Source of the DNA: Gallaecimonas kandeliae
Lineage (GTDB): Bacteria; Pseudomonadota; Gammaproteobacteria; Enterobacterales; Gallaecimonadaceae
DNA length: 64,000 nt
Assembly: GCF_030450055.1 (NCBI RefSeq)
Contig: NZ_CP118480.1
Location: 1,825,415-1,889,414 of the forward strand
Direction: 5' to 3'
Part shown: positions 62,245-64,000 of the stretch, piece after piece
Numbering within the stretch: position 1 is the first letter of the stretch
Layout: each line of letters opens with the position of its first letter
Notes under the pieces: model-generated
Seen by the model: the letters and a program-made list of their open reading frames with translations, nothing else
The model's database searches: none
Told to the model about the DNA's origin: nothing
Translations under genes and position numbers: made by a program

Positions 62245-63654
62245 GTGCATCCCAAGGTTCATATTCCCTCCGACTTCCTGGCGGCCATGGACGCCATCAT
62301 GCCCGCAGAACTCAGCCGCGAGGCCTTCCTGGCCGCCTGCCAGCGGCCGCTGCGCCGGGCCATCAGGGTCAACACATTGAAGATCGGCGTCGCCGATTTC
62401 GTAAAACGCATGGCCGCCAAGGGCTGGCGCCTTGACCCCGTTCCCTGGTGCGACACCGGCTTCTGGCTGCAAAGGCCCGACGAGACCCTGCCCCTGGGGA
62501 GCGAACTGGATCACCTGCTGGGGCTCTTCTACATCCAGGAAGCCTCCTCCATGCTGCCGCCCCAGGCGCTTTGGCAGCAGTTGGACGAGACCCCTGCCCT
62601 GGCCATGGACATGGCCGCCGCCCCCGGCTCCAAGACCAGCCAGTTGGCGGCACTGATGAACAACCAGGGACTGCTGCTGGCCAACGAGCTGTCGGCGTCG
62701 CGCATCAAGGGGCTGCACGCCAACCTGCAACGGTTGGGGGTGGCCAACAGCGCCATCACCCACTTCGACGGTCGGGTCTTCGGCAGCGCTTTGCCGGAGA
62801 CCTTTGACGCCATATTGCTGGACGCCCCCTGCGGCGGCGAGGGCACCATCCGCAAAGACGAAAACGCCCTCAAGAACTGGTCCCAGGCCCATATCGACGA
62901 GGTCAGCACCCTGCAGCGGGAGCTGCTGCTCTCCGCCTTCAGGGCATTGAAGGTGGGCGGGGTGCTGGTCTATTCCACCTGCACCCTCAATCGCCAGGAA
63001 AACCAGGAGGTCATCGCCTGGCTGCAGGCCGAATACCCCGGCGCCGCCGAGGTACTGCCCCTGGGCGGCCTCTTCGAGGGTGCCGACAAGGCCCTGACCC
63101 CCGAGGGCTTCCTGCACATCTGGCCGCAGATCTTCGACTCGGAAGGGTTCTTCGTGGCCGCTCTTCGCAAGCAGGCCCAGGTAGCGAGCCCCGAGCCCGA
63201 CTTCAAGGTAGGGCGCTTCCCCTTCGTGCCCGCCCGCGGCAAGGAGGCGGATGCCTTCCGCCACTACCTAAAGCAGCAGTTCGGCTTCGACGCCAGTCGC
63301 CTCAACCTCTGGCAAAGGGACAAGGAGTACTGGCACTTCCCGGCAGAGGCCGAAGCCCTCATCGGCCGGGTACGGCTGGACAGGATTGGCATCAAGGTGG
63401 CCGACGTGGCCGGCAAGGAATGGAAGCTGCACCAGGACTTCGTGATGGCCTTGGGCGCCGGTTGCGCGCCTATGGCCCTCGATGAAGAGCGGGCGCGGGC
63501 TTTCTTCTGCGGCCGGGATCTGGAGGCCCCCGGTCAAAAGGCGGCAGGCGAGAAGGTACTGGCCCTGGACGGGCACCCCATTGGCTCGGCCAAGGCCCTG
63601 GCGGGCAAGCTCAAGAACCGCTTTCCCCGGGAGTTGGTGCGGGACAAGCTGTGA
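62245..63654 (+). CDS. rsmF: 16S rRNA (cytosine-1407-C5) methyltransferase RsmF
   Basis: About 469 residues from the GTG at 62245 (483 from a TTG at 62203). Family alignment from memory (MAQHTVYFPDAFL in E. coli) fits HPKVHIPSDFLAAM, which favours the GTG. Motifs are CQRPLRRAIRVNTLKI, SAM-binding MDMAAAPGSKTSQLAAL, the catalytic-assist Cys in DAPCGGEGTIRKDENAL, and the nucleophile Cys in YSTCTLNRQENQEV. A C-terminal RNA-binding region (about 320-469) is as in YebU. It makes m5C1407 in 16S rRNA. It lies directly after letB. Confidence 0.94.
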   Translation: MHPKVHIPSDFLAAMDAIMPAELSREAFLAACQRPLRRAIRVNTLKIGVADFVKRMAAKGWRLDPVPWCDTGFWLQRPDETLPLGSELDHLLGLFYIQEASSMLPPQALWQQLDETPALAMDMAAAPGSKTSQLAALMNNQGLLLANELSASRIKGLHANLQRLGVANSAITHFDGRVFGSALPETFDAILLDAPCGGEGTIRKDENALKNWSQAHIDEVSTLQRELLLSAFRALKVGGVLVYSTCTLNRQENQEVIAWLQAEYPGAAEVLPLGGLFEGADKALTPEGFLHIWPQIFDSEGFFVAALRKQAQVASPEPDFKVGRFPFVPARGKEADAFRHYLKQQFGFDASRLNLWQRDKEYWHFPAEAEALIGRVRLDRIGIKVADVAGKEWKLHQDFVMALGAGCAPMALDEERARAFFCGRDLEAPGQKAAGEKVLALDGHPIGSAKALAGKLKNRFPRELVRDKL

Positions 63655-63699
63655 GGGCCAGAAGGCTCCTAACTGTGTCACAAAAAGTAAATTGAGGTG

Positions 63700-63718
63700 C
63701 CGCCATGAAAAATGGCGG
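63700..63718 (+). terminator. Hairpin downstream of rsmF
   Basis: CCGCCAT / ATGGCGG form a 7-bp stem with a 5-base loop, 46 bp after the rsmF stop. The following bases (AGCTTGTTC) are only weakly U-rich. Confidence 0.45.
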
Positions 63719-63814
63719 AGCTTGTTCTACCCTAAAACACAGGTTTTGCACATTTTATGCACAAGCGACACCCCTTCATTAGCGCACGGCTCTTACCAAA
63801 GAGCCATTCCCCTG

Positions 63815-63849
63815 AGCCCGAAACAAGGACCTCGTTTCGGGCTTTTTTT
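63815..63849. terminator. Intrinsic terminator between rsmF and the TatD-type gene
   Basis: AGCCCGAAAC / GTTTCGGGCT form a 10-bp stem with a 9-base loop, followed by seven Ts on the plus strand. It is placed for plus-strand transcripts and also borders the convergent TatD-type gene. Confidence 0.85.
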
Positions 63850-63850
63850 A

Positions 63851-64000
63851 TTACCCAAACAAGGCTTGGGTGGCGGGGAAGCAGCGTTGGAAGTTGGCGG
63901 TGGTCGCCTCGCTCAGCTCATCGAGGCTGACGCCTTTGAGCTTGGCGACGAACTCGGCCACGTCCCGCACAAATTGGGGTTCATTGGATTTGCCGCGGTG
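63851..64000 (-). CDS. TatD-family metal-dependent DNase (C-terminal part, runs off the window)
   Basis: The minus strand gives 49 codons ending in TAA at 63851: HRGKSNEPQFVRDVAEFVAK, then LKGVSLDELSEATTANFQRCF and a short tail. This is the conserved end of TatD/YcfH-type hydrolases: the R.N.P.......A...G.S..E....T..N...F pattern after the last metal ligand. The gene continues beyond the right edge. It is convergent with rsmF. Confidence 0.85.
   Translation of the reverse strand, partial: HRGKSNEPQFVRDVAEFVAKLKGVSLDELSEATTANFQRCFPATQALFG

Noticed and set aside
63704-63781. Short open frame of about 25 codons starting in the rsmF hairpin loop
   Set aside because: Its start overlaps a hairpin arm, it has no homology that I can see, and a GAGG sequence upstream alone is not sufficient evidence.
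1-64000. CRISPR arrays, tRNA or rRNA genes, prophage or integron structures
   Set aside because: I read for regularly spaced repeats, tRNA-like cloverleaf and CCA ends, and attachment sites, and found none. The only mobile element is the IS at 8634-9681.

Overview
The window looks like chromosome of a GC-rich gammaproteobacterium of the Alteromonadales/Aeromonadales type. Two blocks keep gene orders known from Escherichia coli: lonH(ycbZ)-fabA-rmf-uup-rlmKL-zapC-pyrD-pepN, and prc-proQ-msrC(yebR)-letA(yebS)-letB(yebT)-rsmF(yebU). The large NAD-specific glutamate dehydrogenase, a DUF3466 protein with a GlyGly-CTERM-like tail, and the prpB-prpC-acnD-prpF-prpD order are more typical of marine and soil gammaproteobacteria than of enterics. 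A genus such as Gallaecimonas would fit, but that is inference from gene content.

Region 1 (1-10 kb, accessory): two tandem paralogous TetR regulators face a tripartite efflux operon (NodT/OprM-type outer-membrane lipoprotein, EmrA-like adaptor, EmrB-like 14-TM transporter). A perfect 21-bp palindrome and two weaker copies lie in the control regions. A PAS-containing chemoreceptor follows, then a diguanylate cyclase gene broken twice: by a frameshift and by a complete 1,048-bp IS903-group element with a perfect 9-bp target duplication just upstream of the GGEEF codons.

Region 2 (10-19.2 kb, accessory): a candidate aromatic ring-cleavage cluster on the minus strand (two-domain extradiol dioxygenase, FAH-family hydrolase, acyl-CoA synthetase, MhpA-like flavin hydroxylase) with its own TetR gene. 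The TetR promoter and the dioxygenase promoter share a TCAATATTGA palindrome. A hybrid receiver-GAF-histidine kinase and two opposed LysR gene remnants follow.

Region 3 (19.2-50.8 kb, mostly core): a TetR-adaptor-ABC operon of the CecR/YbhG type; LonC-type protease; fabA with a FabR box; rmf; DUF3466; uup; a glutaredoxin-like gene; rlmKL; an accessory sulfatase; zapC; pyrD; the giant NAD-GDH; DUF2835; pepN; an NhaC antiporter; an NSS symporter; prc; proQ; msrC; and a yebG-SIMPL pair behind a LexA box.

Region 4 (50.9-64 kb): the 2-methylcitrate operon for propionyl-CoA, divergent from letA-letB-rsmF (lipid transport across the envelope, rRNA methylation). The end of a TatD-type nuclease gene runs off the right edge. 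A near-palindromic TTGACGTTWACGTAAA box occurs upstream of both the ring-cleavage operon and the prp operon, so the two catabolic units may share a regulator. Many co-directional gene pairs are separated by a terminator-like hairpin directly before the next ribosome-binding site. This pattern is the most unusual regulatory feature of the window.
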